A stretch of 64,000 bases of DNA, taken from NCBI GenBank assembly GCA_005406025.1, contig BGZK01000020.1, positions 372,001 through 436,000 on the forward strand, in the 5' to 3' direction. Numbering within the stretch: the stretch's first letter is position 1; the number at the start of each line of letters is the position of its first letter. The DNA is from Eumeta japonica (lineage: Eukaryota; Arthropoda; Insecta; Lepidoptera; Psychidae). The notes below the pieces were generated by a model. The model made no database searches and had not been told where the DNA came from. It worked only from the letters and a program-made list of their open reading frames with translations. Both the position numbers and the translations under genes were made by a program. Of the stretch, positions 48,535 through 64,000 are shown in pieces.

Positions 48535-49145
48535 CTGAAATATAACCTACTCCTGCTTCTTTCTGTTTAATTTTTTCACATCTCGATCCCGATAATTATA
48601 GCATCCCAGTACTTTCATCATTTTAAACAAACAGTAAGAACGAGAAACAGAATGGCACCAAATCTATAGAAATCAGTTTCCAATAGATTTAAATTAGTTT
48701 CATTACTATAATATGCTAAAAATCATCCTTTAATGTTGATTTAAGACAATTCACTTAAGGTGATTTGAGGTAATTCACTTTATTCTTTTTAATTGTCATG
48801 ATCCAACATTTTTTACCCATAATGAAATGTAGCATTACATTGTTTTTTTGCGGGAGCAGTGCTGGGATCGCGATCGAAAATAAAATCACGATTAAAGTGA
48901 CAGTAAGATCGATCGATTTTATAGATATGTCAATATAAAAGATGAAGAAACTCATTATACATCCACATAATGCAACATAAAGCCGCGGGCATATATTGTA
49001 CGTACTGGCTCGCCATTTGTCAGAAAGAGCATATAACAACGTCTGCAGTGACAGCTAGTAAAATATAGTTATTTATGCATCATCGGATATTCACAGTTAT
49101 TTGCACGCATCGTTAATGTAACATAATTTTAAAATATTTTTACGA
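48535..49145. other. Intergenic, nothing recognised
   Basis: AT-rich DNA. The 94-codon minus frame has no identifiable motif. Confidence 0.4.
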
Positions 49146-49149
49146 AATC

Positions 49150-49280
49150 CTAATCTATACATACATAAGTGCAGGGGTATCGCTGACTGACTGACTCATC
49201 ACGAGTTCGCTAAAACTATAGGTCCAATTGACTTGAAATTCGGCATGGTTACTGTTTTTCAAATTTTCCATTACTTTATA
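49150..49280 (+). repeat. Lepidopteran interspersed repeat (microsatellite-headed type)
   Basis: TATACATACATAAGTGCAGG, a GACTGACTGACTCATCACGAG run, and GGTCCAATTGACTTGAAATTCG match the style of a widespread insect repeat. The family was not named. Confidence 0.45.
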
Positions 49281-49499
49281 TCTATGCGCCGGAACGACAA
49301 GGAAGACGTTTATCGAATTCACGTCAAAACTATACTAAAGACGCGATTGAACAAAACAAAGGCTTCAAAGTGTTGTTAAAAATTTGTTAATTGTGAAAAT
49401 TTAGATGATGAAGCTGAAGATCGATAAGGATAAAATTGCCTCTTGTAAACCGAAAATTTTAGATATGATCCAGATTTCCCATTGGCAGTAAGTTATAAA

Positions 49500-49720
49500 T
49501 ACTCAGTAAAGTCAGAGATCTTCGAGCAAAGCCAATCGGACACTACACAGAAGATATCTCGGATGACAACTTGTACTAGAACACGATGACCTTTAAAGAA
49601 CTATAAAACAAAGAGACTAGATGAGGACGGAATTACGATTGAACTTCTGAGAGAAGGTAGAATAACGGATAGTATTCCAAAGTTATTTCATTCTCGAAGG
49701 TACAAGACATCAGTTGAAGC
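49500..49720 (+). mobile_element. RTE-like LINE reverse-transcriptase scrap
   Basis: The reading LDEDGITIELLREGRITDSI followed by PKLFHSR corresponds to the DGIxxELLKxGG..LxxLFN block before the RT palm in RTE-type elements. Only this short part is recognisable. Confidence 0.5.
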
Positions 49721-49827
49721 ATGCAGTCCCAGCAGTAAACACCCAAAAGCAAATTTATTACAAAAAAAAATAGAATCATACGAAAACAAAATATGGCCAT
49801 TAAAATGTGTCAAAGTCTTTGTTATAT

Positions 49828-51083
49828 AAGGCCGGGGAAAAAGCATTTTAGAATTTTATATGCAAATTCAAAATAATTGTATAACACATTTTATTTCTCA
49901 TTTAATTATAATGTATCATTTTGTTTAACAACCTGTTGCCATTTGTAGGTAGTGACATAATCCTATTGCTGTAGAAATTTTGGAACTTCTGATCAAGAAA
50001 TTGTGACTAGTAGTTTTGACAGTCCTCTCTTGATATTAACCTAACACTACCTAAAGAATTTTGAAGTGACCGAAACAGATAAAAATCTGTAGGTGCAAGG
50101 TTAGGGCTATATGGCGGTTTCATTAACACCTTCCAACCAAACTCGTAATATTTGCTGAGTGGCTAAAGATATGTGTGTTCTGGCATTATCATGGTGAAAA
50201 ATCACGCCTTTTCTGTTGATCAATTCTGGCCGTTTTTTCACTACTTCTTGCTTAAATTTTATCAGCAGTTGGCAATAGAGATCCGCCCGGCGGTAAAAGC
50301 TCATAATGAATAATGCCCTTCCAATCCCACCATACAATAACATCAAATTATTGCGAGTTAATCCGAGTTTCACTATAGTCCATGGAACTTGCTTGCTTTT
50401 TGACCATGATCTTTATAGCACATTCTTGTCTATGTCAATACATTTTTCATCACCAGTGATCATTTTTTTCCAAAACTGTTCCGTTTGAATACGTTTCAAT
50501 AGAGAATCGCAAATAAGTACAAGATTCATTAGAATTCTTTTAAGGAGCTCATGCGGGACCCAAGTATCGAATTTTTTTGTACGTCCAGCTTTTTTCAAAT
50601 GGATCAAAATTGTTTTGTGATCAATTCTCTGGTCTTCATCTATGTCGTAAGAAGTATTTTACCGACCTTACTTTACTAAAAGTGGACTAAAAGGAAGCTC
50701 ATAAAGATGAGGTAATTTTGATGTCAAAGTATATTAAAATTACGGCCTGAAAAAATTTGAACTAGTTTTTTGCCACTCTTGGCGACACTGCATTAGGTAC
50801 ATACATGTCACAATTATTTTTCGCGGTTTGCGTCACATTTTATCCCTTTTAAATAAAACTTCGAAATATATCAATTTTTTACATTAGATTTACTTATTTT
50901 GTTCGACATAAAAATAAAAGAAAATTGGCGGGACACCGTTTCTACTTTTTATTTTTCTTTGTTAAAATGTCATTTATTTAATGGTATCAAAACTAGTCAG
51001 ATACAAACAGCACAACCAAAGAGATTTTACTGCAACTTTTTACTTATGTAATACGAAAATCTTTTTTTCTGACATAATATACA
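49828..51083 (-). mobile_element. mariner element, subfamily B, near full length
   Basis: About 1.25 kb, bounded by TATAAGGCCGGGGAAAAAGC on the left and a CTTTTTTTCTGACATAATATA-like right end (TA flanks), which is the expected size of a mariner. The minus strand encodes transposase pieces including GVIFHHDNARTHISLATQQI with the second catalytic Asp. Stops and frameshifts are common, so the copy is dead. It provides the uninterrupted reference for the nested copy at 18.2-20.3 kb. Confidence 0.75.
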
Positions 51084-51089
51084 GGTGGT

Positions 51090-51840
51090 TACTCAATTTT
51101 AAAATATGGAAGTTACTATTGAAAGCGGGCTTCGTAACACTAAAAAATAAAACGAATTAAAGCGTAGACAACAAAAATATTATTACAGTACAGTTTTTAT
51201 CAATTTTATATGTCTTGTAGTTGGTGATATTTCACTGCATAAACAGTAATTTTTACTTATCGGTTTTAACAGTGTGGTCTAGAGCGTTATCATGTCCGAG
51301 GGTTCAAAGTTTCTAAGCCTGTCTCCGAACAAACTGACTATCGAATTTTCAATTTAAGCCCAATCAAATCAGACGCTACATGCCTCTGAGACCACATTAA
51401 ACTGTACATCTCGAACATTTTCATCGTATTAGTGACAATGGTAGTAGTAAGCCAATAACTCTCTATCGCACGGAGCCATCATGGATTCAATCTTTTCAAT
51501 CTGAATAAGTAAATTGTGGAATGATGCGCCTGACCTATAAACTTGGTTTTATAGATTGGCATATATAAAAAAAATGAATGTACACTATCGCGATATTGTA
51601 TTTTAAATGTAAATATAAGTAGATATTATTTAAGAATACTACTTATTGTGTCACCCCACTGGTGAGACATACACTCTCATAGTATTTTTGACTTACCGCT
51701 ATGAAAATTGATAAATTTTCATAAATTGGAAACTATAGTTTTCAGTGAGTTCTCGGAATTCCAAATTTTTGAAATTCGAGTTTTCATCAGATCCTGACGT
51801 TTTAGAGTCCTATCAATCTATTCTGATCATTTTCCGAGTG
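51090..51840. other. Intergenic, nothing recognised
   Basis: AT-rich sequence without coding evidence. Confidence 0.4.
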
Positions 51841-51847
51841 ATGTCTC

Positions 51848-51970
51848 TCCTTCTCTCTCTCTCTCTCTCTGTATGTGTGTCTTTCTCTCGGTGTGTGTAT
51901 GTCTCTGTGTGTGCGTGTGCGCGTGAGCGCGATGCGAGCGCGTGTGCGTGTGCGTGTGTTTGTGTGTGGA
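51848..51970. repeat. (CT)n / (GT)n compound microsatellite
   Basis: A pure CT run changes into interrupted GT and GCGT units up to TGTGTGTGG. The 85-codon frame across it is low-complexity. Confidence 0.9.
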
Positions 51971-51974
51971 TTAA

Positions 51975-53030
51975 ACGTACAAAATTCAAAAGTGGTGCTT
52001 AGGTTTCCTGAAAATTTGGACTAATCCTGTGTTGTCGACTTCGGGAAATACTAAAAATAAAATTTTCGAAAAATGATTGTTTTTGTAATACCTTTTAGAC
52101 CGATCGACACAAAATCTAATCAGCTCTTTAACCCAAAGACTTTCATCGATTGTCATAAGTTACATAAAAATAAATTGATTTGTTCAAGAAATATCGTTGA
52201 ACAAAAATTTTTTTACAATATTTTTTAAGCTGCTCGACCGATCGACACCAAAACCTAACCAGGTTATGTTTTTTAGAAAACAAGGTCGATCCCTACAAAC
52301 TGCATCAAAATCGGTCGGTTGGTTTGAGCGACACTGTTAACAAAAAAATCGAGAAAAAAGGTTTTTTAAACAATAGTGTTTTTTTTAATAAATTCAGATT
52401 TTTGAAATTTAAGATCCCACAGATAGTTATAATACGTATACGTATTATACGTATAATACATATACTATACTTTGAAGCCCGGATAACTCGAAAAAGCATT
52501 ATAATTTACTGCTGTATATATTTTTCAACAAGCAAAAACTTTCAGGGATGGCCTGCAGATTCCACCGTCTATTGAATTTTTGAGTACGTAAAGCTCAAAA
52601 ACTTACAGACAACTATATTTTAGAATTCAAAGAGTTTAAAAAATATATCAATATCTTAGCGAGAAGTTTTAAGTATGACCTGTAAGGCCAGAGGGTTGTC
52701 AATGTCAAATGTCAATGAGGTGATGGTAGGTGTAATAGGTGAAGGCCGGCGGCTTAAAAAACTCTATGAGGGACGGAAGGAGAGTTTTTAATTTTTTTTG
52801 AGTTAAAAATATCATGGTGATTTCGCCCGTATTCAACAAGGCACCAAAGTACACCTTTTTTTATTTAAAAGCGATGCCCATAACCATCGAAAACAACCAC
52901 ACTAAAATATTGCTCATACTTTATTTACTATTTACTAACTATTTAGAGTTTTGAAAACTTTTTCTTTCTTCCTCATAAAATATGGCACATACAGTGACAT
53001 CTTTCAAAATATCATCGACTGTTACGTAAA
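51975..53030. other. Intergenic; short palindrome at 52428-52449
   Basis: A 22-bp palindrome centred in ACGTATACGT lies at 52428-52449, with a second overlapping one beside it. About 52570-52700 shares words with 16030-16330. No gene was recognised. Confidence 0.45.
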
Positions 53031-53091
53031 CAAAAATGGATGATTTGCAAGATGTATCGGAATCAATACATCACTCACAGATAGGCTTTGT

Positions 53092-53211
53092 TTATCAGTA
53101 GCTCTTATCATGATCTGCCATTTAAAATTTGGTTATCACTTTGTAAACAAAATGGTAATATCCTCAGAGCACCGTATTATCTTAATATGTTTCATGAAAA
53201 GGGTATATAAA
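53092..53211 (+). promoter_or_regulatory. Promoter region of G6: GATA motifs and TATA box
   Basis: TTATCA (53092-53097), CTTATCA (53104-53110) and TTATCA (53133-53138) precede TATATAAA at 53204-53211, which lies 59 nt upstream of the ATG. Confidence 0.5.
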
Positions 53212-53262
53212 TATGGGATAAGGCAGAAGCTTTAAAGTATCGTAAATATTTATTCTATAGTC

Positions 53263-58657
<5,395 letters not shown>

Positions 58658-58693
58658 CATATGATTTATTATGTTATTATTCAATTGTATGGA

Positions 58694-58699
58694 AATAAA
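58694..58699 (+). terminator. Poly(A) signal of G6
   Basis: AATAAA lies 37 nt after the stop codon. Confidence 0.6.
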
Positions 58700-58909
58700 T
58701 AAGATTTTTATACCATTACATTGCATCTGATACAAAAGCTTTTAATTTAAACTAGCTTTAACATTTAAACAGTTAGCGAAAGTGGAGCTATTAATAGAAT
58801 TAAATTTATCTTTACCCCTTGATACTTGTACAAGTAATAAGTTTTAAAAGCAAAAATAAATTCTAAACCATATATGTATATGTTCCATATTTGTATATAT
58901 ATATGACCA

Positions 58910-59160
58910 CGGTTCGAGCCCTTGCTTTCACTAGCTTCTCATCCCACCCCACGCTCCACTGCGATGCCAGTTCCACTTTTAATGTCTCACTTTCCGATTT
59001 CACTTTTGCTACATATTTTAGTACATATTCTGGTTTTACCCAAAGTTATACTTTCAGTTCAGCTGTCAGTCTTAACCCTGACCCGAACCTCAGTCCCAAT
59101 CCTAATCCTTCATTTAAAATTCTGATAACGACTACGGTCACAATTCCAGTTATTGCATTA
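58910..59160 (+). repeat. Degenerate hexamer-repeat element, copy 6
   Basis: CCAGTTCCACTTTTAATGTC, then GATTTC, GGTTTT, CCTGAC and CCCAAT-type units give a low-complexity frame (NPDPNLSPNPNP). It has the same six-base texture as the other copies. Confidence 0.55.
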
Positions 59161-59164
59161 TAAA

Positions 59165-59720
59165 AATTCATATTGATTAGTGTAGTATTTTGTCGCAAAG
59201 AAAAACAGAGACAAGATGACATTTTGATTTACAATAGCTGTTTTGAAATTAGGAATATATTTTAACTAAGGTGAATGTTAATCGACTTCGGTTAAGATGG
59301 AACTATTTTATAAACATTAAATTATCACTAAAACAAATGATAAAATTTATTTAAAATCGATTTCTCAAAAAAAAAAAATTAAATGTAGATAGTAAGGTAT
59401 AGTGTTATTGTTTTTAACGTATTATCGCCTTTATATAATAGAATAACTATCATTTTTTTTCATCAGAATGGCCAAACACGCCATCTTCTAGACACCAGAC
59501 AATGCAGCAAATATGGCGCATTATAGTTATTAATGGAGTTTACAATTATTGTAACAGAGAGATATTTCTAATGACTCAAATGTCGTTTTCGGTTACTTCT
59601 ACCGAATTTGCATATTTCGATTCTAAATTAGTACAACCTATACGAATGCTTTCCTTGAGCATTGATTCAGTAAGAGTGCGAGATGATTTTAAAAGTCTTG
59701 GTCATTGAAACTGGAACATC
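59165..59720. other. Intergenic, nothing recognised
   Basis: AT-rich DNA with no coding evidence. Confidence 0.4.
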
Positions 59721-59724
59721 AGAT

Positions 59725-59790
59725 CCGAGGGTCAGCGGTGGATTGCATGCTGCATATTAGTGCATGTTACAGGCAAGCGTCTAACTTATA
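59725..59790 (+). repeat. Dispersed repeat, edge copy B
   Basis: GGTCAGCGGTGGATTGCATG, then GGCAAGCGTCTA, matches the inverse of 2764-2835. Confidence 0.6.
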
Positions 59791-59794
59791 TTGA

Positions 59795-60585
59795 AAATAA
59801 GGATCGCGGCCCTTAATTTTACCGGCGCCGTTCTTCACGATCTTCCAAGTCGTCGGTTGGGCTTTTTTGATATCTGTCTTGTATTAATGATGATCTATTT
59901 AAAAAAAATCTATTTCTAGAGTAATTTTTTATAGATTCAATTTGTGAGATGTATATAATTTTGTGTATTTTACGTATTTAATTATTCCTAACCACTTGAA
60001 TGGGTTGATAGGTTCATTAATAGGGTTAAATGTAGAATATTCACTCTGTATTTTTTTATGTCTTAGAGAGACAAAATATCTGTACTGAAGTTATGTGTCA
60101 TCTTGTTATTTTATTTTTCTTCTCTCAATCTATGTAACGTAGTGGACTGTATGAAATATTTGATTTGCCATCAGCTCGAAATACAATTCACGGTATTCAC
60201 TGACCTTTTCTCGTCACTCCCGGGAGCTATTTATTCTTAATAATGAGTATAATATAAAATCAACAAGGAAATAGTTGCTATATGAGAACAGACAACGAGA
60301 AATAAAATGTGTGTTTGTTTTCACCGATAGCGCGCTATATAATAATTTTATGAACCAATTGAAAAATGTGTGTACCCTCAATTACATTTTGATCCAATAA
60401 ACAAATTTCCATTTCCAATACACTTGCACAAAAAATACTAAAGAATTCATAGTCTAGTTCCTTTACAGATAATAACTTTTTTCTTACAACTGTTTGATTT
60501 CGAGCCAATTATTACGTTCTGTTTAATTATGTCATTACTGTTGTGAAAACAACACATGCATTTTCCTACGGTATAGGTTATTTAT
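59795..60585. other. Intergenic, nothing recognised
   Basis: AT-rich. A short GC patch (CCGGCGCCG) lies at about 59820. No gene was seen. Confidence 0.4.
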
Positions 60586-60588
60586 ATA

Positions 60589-61440
60589 TAAGGTCAAAGA
60601 AAAAGTTTTTTTGTACTTCGTAAACAAATCCTAGATAATTTTTCAACATATTTTGTTTACATTTAATTGTAATATATCTATGCCATTTTGTTCAACAACT
60701 TGTTGCCATTTTGTTGGTAATGACATAATCCCATTGCTGTAGAAATTTTGGGACTTCTGATCGAAAACGGCAACAAGTCGATTTAATAGTCCTCTTTTGA
60801 TGTTACACCAACACTACCTAAGTAATTCTAAAGAGGCCGAAACAGGTAAAAATCTGAGGGTGCAAGTGCAACACTATATTGTAGATGCATTAACACTTCT
60901 CAACCAGACTCACAATATTTGCTGAGTGGCTAATTATGGTGTGGTGTGGCGTTATCATGTTAAAAAACCACACCTTTTGTGTTCATGAATCCTGGCCTCT
61001 TTTTCTCTACTTTTTTGATTGAGTCTCATCAGCTGTTGGCAGTAGAGATCCGAAATGATGGTTTTGCCCGACGGTAAAAGCTCATAATGAATAATACCCT
61101 ACTAATCTCACCATATTAACTTGCAATAAGTTGATGCTATGTATCAACTTATTGCAAGTTAATTCGCATTTCGATAAAGTCCGTGGAGCTTGTTTTCCTT
61201 TTGACCATGATCTTTTTCGCATGCTCTTGTCGTGGGTCATCCATTTTTCAAATGTGTCAAAACTGTTTTGTAGTCAATCCCCAACTCTTAAGCTATGTCG
61301 TAAGAACTAATATGTCGATCTTGCTGTACTTTTTCCAAAATGGCATCGACTTTATTCGTAACAGGTCAACCAGAACGAGGTACATTTCTAACATTAAAAT
61401 TACCGAACAGTAAATGCTTAAACTATTTTTTGCTACTCTC
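60589..61440 (-). mobile_element. mariner, subfamily B, 5'-truncated
   Basis: The left end TATAAGGTCAAAGAAAAAGT matches the terminus at 49.8 kb. The minus strand carries the C-terminal two-thirds of transposase with many stops, and the transposase 5' end is cut where the foldback element begins. No open frame remains. Confidence 0.7.
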
Positions 61441-61447
61441 AGCATAA

Positions 61448-61979
61448 AAGTCAATCAATTTACTTTTTCTACTTATCAATATGTAGGTACCATCTATGTG
61501 TTTGCCACGCAAGAAGGTAGGTAGGTACCTATCCACTTCAAATTTAACTCAACGCATATCTAAGAATAACAAAGAATAATCAAAATATTCTTTAGAGTTC
61601 TCCTAAGTAAAATGAAATGAAAAATATTAGACTACTTAAAATTCAATCAAGTTATTACGATAATATAATGCAGTTACAATTATTGTTATTTTTGGAGTCT
61701 GTGTCTATTGCTAGGTATATTGTAGTGTTTCCTTGACACCACTCCCAAAATAACAATAATTGTAACTGCGTTATATCATCGTAATAATTTGATTGACTTT
61801 TAAACAGCCTAATATTTTTCATTTCATTTTACTTAAGAGAACTCAAAAAAACGTTTTGATCATTGTTTGTTATTCAGAGGTACGTGTTGAGTTAAATTTG
61901 AAGTGGATAGGACCTTCTTGCGTGGAAGACACATAGATCGTACCTACATAATGATAAGTAGAAAAAGTAAGTTGATTAT
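61448..61979. repeat. Large foldback element (about 240-bp arms, 48-nt loop)
   Basis: The left arm 61448-61695 and right arm 61744-61979 are reverse complements with scattered mismatches, for example CAGTTACAATTATTGTTATT at the inner end and ACTTTTTCTACTTATCA at the outer end. The loop (61696-61743) is unpaired. No ORF is present. It is probably a MITE or foldback transposon inserted at the truncated mariner. Confidence 0.85.
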
Positions 61980-61999
61980 AAGTTGTAGAAGAATACGCA

Positions 62000-62682
62000 A
62001 TTTTTTTTTTCCTTTCAGTGCATATTAATTTATTTTGGGATAGTTTTTGCTTTGAAGTCGGTTTTTTTGTTAAACTTTTTTTTTATTATTTTTTGCGAAT
62101 CTGAAGTACACTAATTAATTTGTGTGAATATAGATAGACCTACTAAACATACTGCTCATAGATCGCATCCTTCCTGTAAGCCGTTAAGGAATTCCATTGA
62201 TCATTATATTCGTCTACGACAATTACTTGATCATTTCACCAAAATGAAGTTACGATAGGTGACTCAAATATTCAGATAGCCTATAAAAGATTTGGCCGAG
62301 TATCGTTAATTTGCTCCTAAAAATTGAAAAGTTCCGTTACTTTTTAATGGATCCCATAATCAGAACCTAACTAAACTCTTATCAAACTACCCTTCAAAAT
62401 ATATCCTTTCCAATAAAAAAATAATCATCGAAATTGGTTGGCGTGATATTGAGTTATTCATCCATTTGTCGCGCACATACTTAATGCACATTTAAGACTT
62501 ATAAGATTTTTTTATGGATGTCATTGTCAGAAATGGACCAAATGGAAATGGGACCACAAGGAAAGCGCCAGCTTTCAAATAAAAAAGAATCTTTAAAATC
62601 GACTAACCCAGTCGAAATTTTTGAGGTAACAAACATAAAAAAAACAGTCGAATTCAGAACCTCCTCCTTTTTTGAAGTCGGT
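62000..62682 (-). repeat. Lepidopteran interspersed repeat (TTAACCGACTT type), inverted
   Basis: The right end, GAACCTCCTCCTTTTTTGAA then GTCGGTTAA, is the inverse of the start of the repeat at 33738. GGGACCACAAGGAAAGCGCC and CAGCTTTCAAATAAAAAAG also fit that family. A second TTTGAAGTCGGTTTTTTT occurs at about 62048, so two copies or both ends may be present. Confidence 0.55.
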
Positions 62683-63616
62683 TAAAAAAGGAAAATGCGG
62701 CATAAGCTACGAAAAAAATTGTAACGTTTATGGACCTAATGAAGTGTCGTGAGCATAAAACTGGTTAAAGCATATCAGTCCAGTAATTTTAATGTCAGTG
62801 TTCATCTTTAACATCAAAATTACAGGACTCATTCTGGTTCACCTGTTACGGATAAAATCGATAGCATTTTGGAAAAAAGTAGACCAATAAGTTCGTACGA
62901 CATAGCTGAAGAGCTGTGAATCGACCACAAAACAGTTTTGACCCATTTAAAAAAGCTGGGTACACAAAAAAGTTCGATACTTAGTTTGAACAGGAGCTCC
63001 CTTTAAGAAATCTAATGAATCGTGTACTCGTGCGATTATCTAATGAAACGTTATGGAAAGTGAACAGTTTTTAAAAAGATTAACCACTGGTGATGAAAAA
63101 TGGATTACCTACGTCAAAAACGTGCGAAAAAATCATAGTCATAAGGCAAACAAGCTCCTTAGACTATAGCAAAACCCGGATTAACTATAAATAAGTTGGT
63201 GCTATATGTATGGTGGGATTGGACGTACATTATTCATTATGAACTTTTAGTGCGGTCAAAACCAGCCATTTGTATCCTACAGCCAGCTGATGAGTCTCAA
63301 GCAAGAAGTAGAGAAAAAACGACCGAAATTGATCAACAGAAAAGGTGTGGTCTTTCAACATGATAACACCAGACCGTACCATATTTAGTCACTCAGTAAA
63401 TATTGAAAGAGTTTGGTTGGAAAGTGTTAATGCATCCACCATATAGCCCTGACCTTGCATTCTTAGATTTTCACCTGTTTCGGTCTCTTTAGAATTATTT
63501 AAGTAGTGTTGGATTAACATCAAGAGAGGAGTGTCAAAACTACTTATCGCAGTTTTTTTTGATCAGGACTCCCAAAATGTCTACCTATAAAATGTCAACA
63601 AGTTATTGGACAAAAT

Positions 63617-63669
<53 letters not shown>

Positions 63670-63742
63670 TTAATATAAAAAAATACGAAAAAAATCTTGA
63701 ATTTGTGTATAACATACGAAAAACATTTTTTCCCACCCAATA
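62683..63742 (+). mobile_element. mariner element, subfamily B, plus orientation
   Basis: The plus strand reads, in broken frames, as transposase: SSYDIAEEL, a TTGDEKWITYVKNVRKNHS block carrying the first catalytic Asp, and HPPYSPDLAF near the end. The second motif reads VFQHDNTRPYHI. The end CCCACCCAATATA at 63742 is the inverted terminus. A (TA)n tract has expanded inside its 3' part. It is an inactive copy. Confidence 0.7.
63619..63662. repeat. (TA)n microsatellite within mariner
   Basis: An uninterrupted TA run of about 43 nt lies just after the AAAATGGCA end of the transposase region. Confidence 0.9.
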
Positions 63743-64000
63743 TATGATTTTGTTTATCGCTGCTTATTTCACGAAATGGCTAATAAGCATATATAAAAAT
63801 ACATACTTCAGAGTAGACTTTTTAGTAAATTTATTATTAATTATTTACAGTTCTTTGTAAAAGTCGTTAATAGAATCTTGAAGTACAATTTCATGCATAT
63901 TTAATGAATTTAGGATTTGATAAATAAAACTTGTACACTTCCTCTTTAGATTATTTTTGGGAATCTAACTTACTTGGTTATACATAAAATTCATTATAAT

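Noticed and set aside
51745..52002. 85-codon frame at 51.8 kb
   Set aside because: It runs through a CT/GT microsatellite, giving a meaningless Ser/Leu/Val/Cys-rich product.

Overview
The window looks like nuclear DNA of an insect, almost certainly a moth or butterfly. It is AT-rich. Its genes are split by short GT-AG introns, and it is littered with mariner, hAT and non-LTR retrotransposon debris plus short sequence motifs familiar from lepidopteran intergenic DNA. There are no bacterial operons, CRISPR arrays or rRNA genes, and I found no convincing tRNA.

The core of the window is a same-strand tandem array of six glycoside hydrolase family 1 (GH1) genes of the insect beta-glucosidase / 'myrosinase 1-like' type: G1 7711-12661, G2 21664-24033, G3 30326-32637, G4 36546-39022, G5 46087-48509, G6 53263-58657. 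All share one six-exon plan: a tiny first exon encoding the start of a signal peptide, then coding exons of about 140, 671, 309, 239 and 160 nt, with intron phases 2, 1, 0, 0 and 2. G4, G5 and G6 read through as intact secreted proteins of about 506-512 residues with both catalytic glutamates. G1, G2 and G3 form a second subgroup, and each carries frameshifts. Five of six genes have a TATA box 55-60 nt upstream of the ATG; in G2 it is degenerate. Exons 5 and 6 are strongly GC-rich and nearly identical between particular paralogues, which suggests gene conversion.

The rest is accessory DNA. It holds two mariner subfamilies (seven fragments), one LINE family in three places plus an RTE-like scrap, and a hAT/DUF4371 fragment. 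It also holds a 1.9-kb element with about 400-bp terminal inverted repeats enclosing a broken ORF of unclear family, a palindromic MITE in two copies (one inside a mariner) and a 530-bp foldback element. A degenerate hexamer-repeat family recurs at six sites. An exon-like GC-rich segment with no visible relation to GH1 sits in intron 4 of G1.

Functionally, the GH1 products are expected to be secreted (probably digestive or salivary) beta-glycosidases acting on plant glucosides or oligosaccharides. Substrate, including any myrosinase or cyanogenic-glucosidase role, cannot be read from the sequence. All coordinates and similarities were judged by eye.
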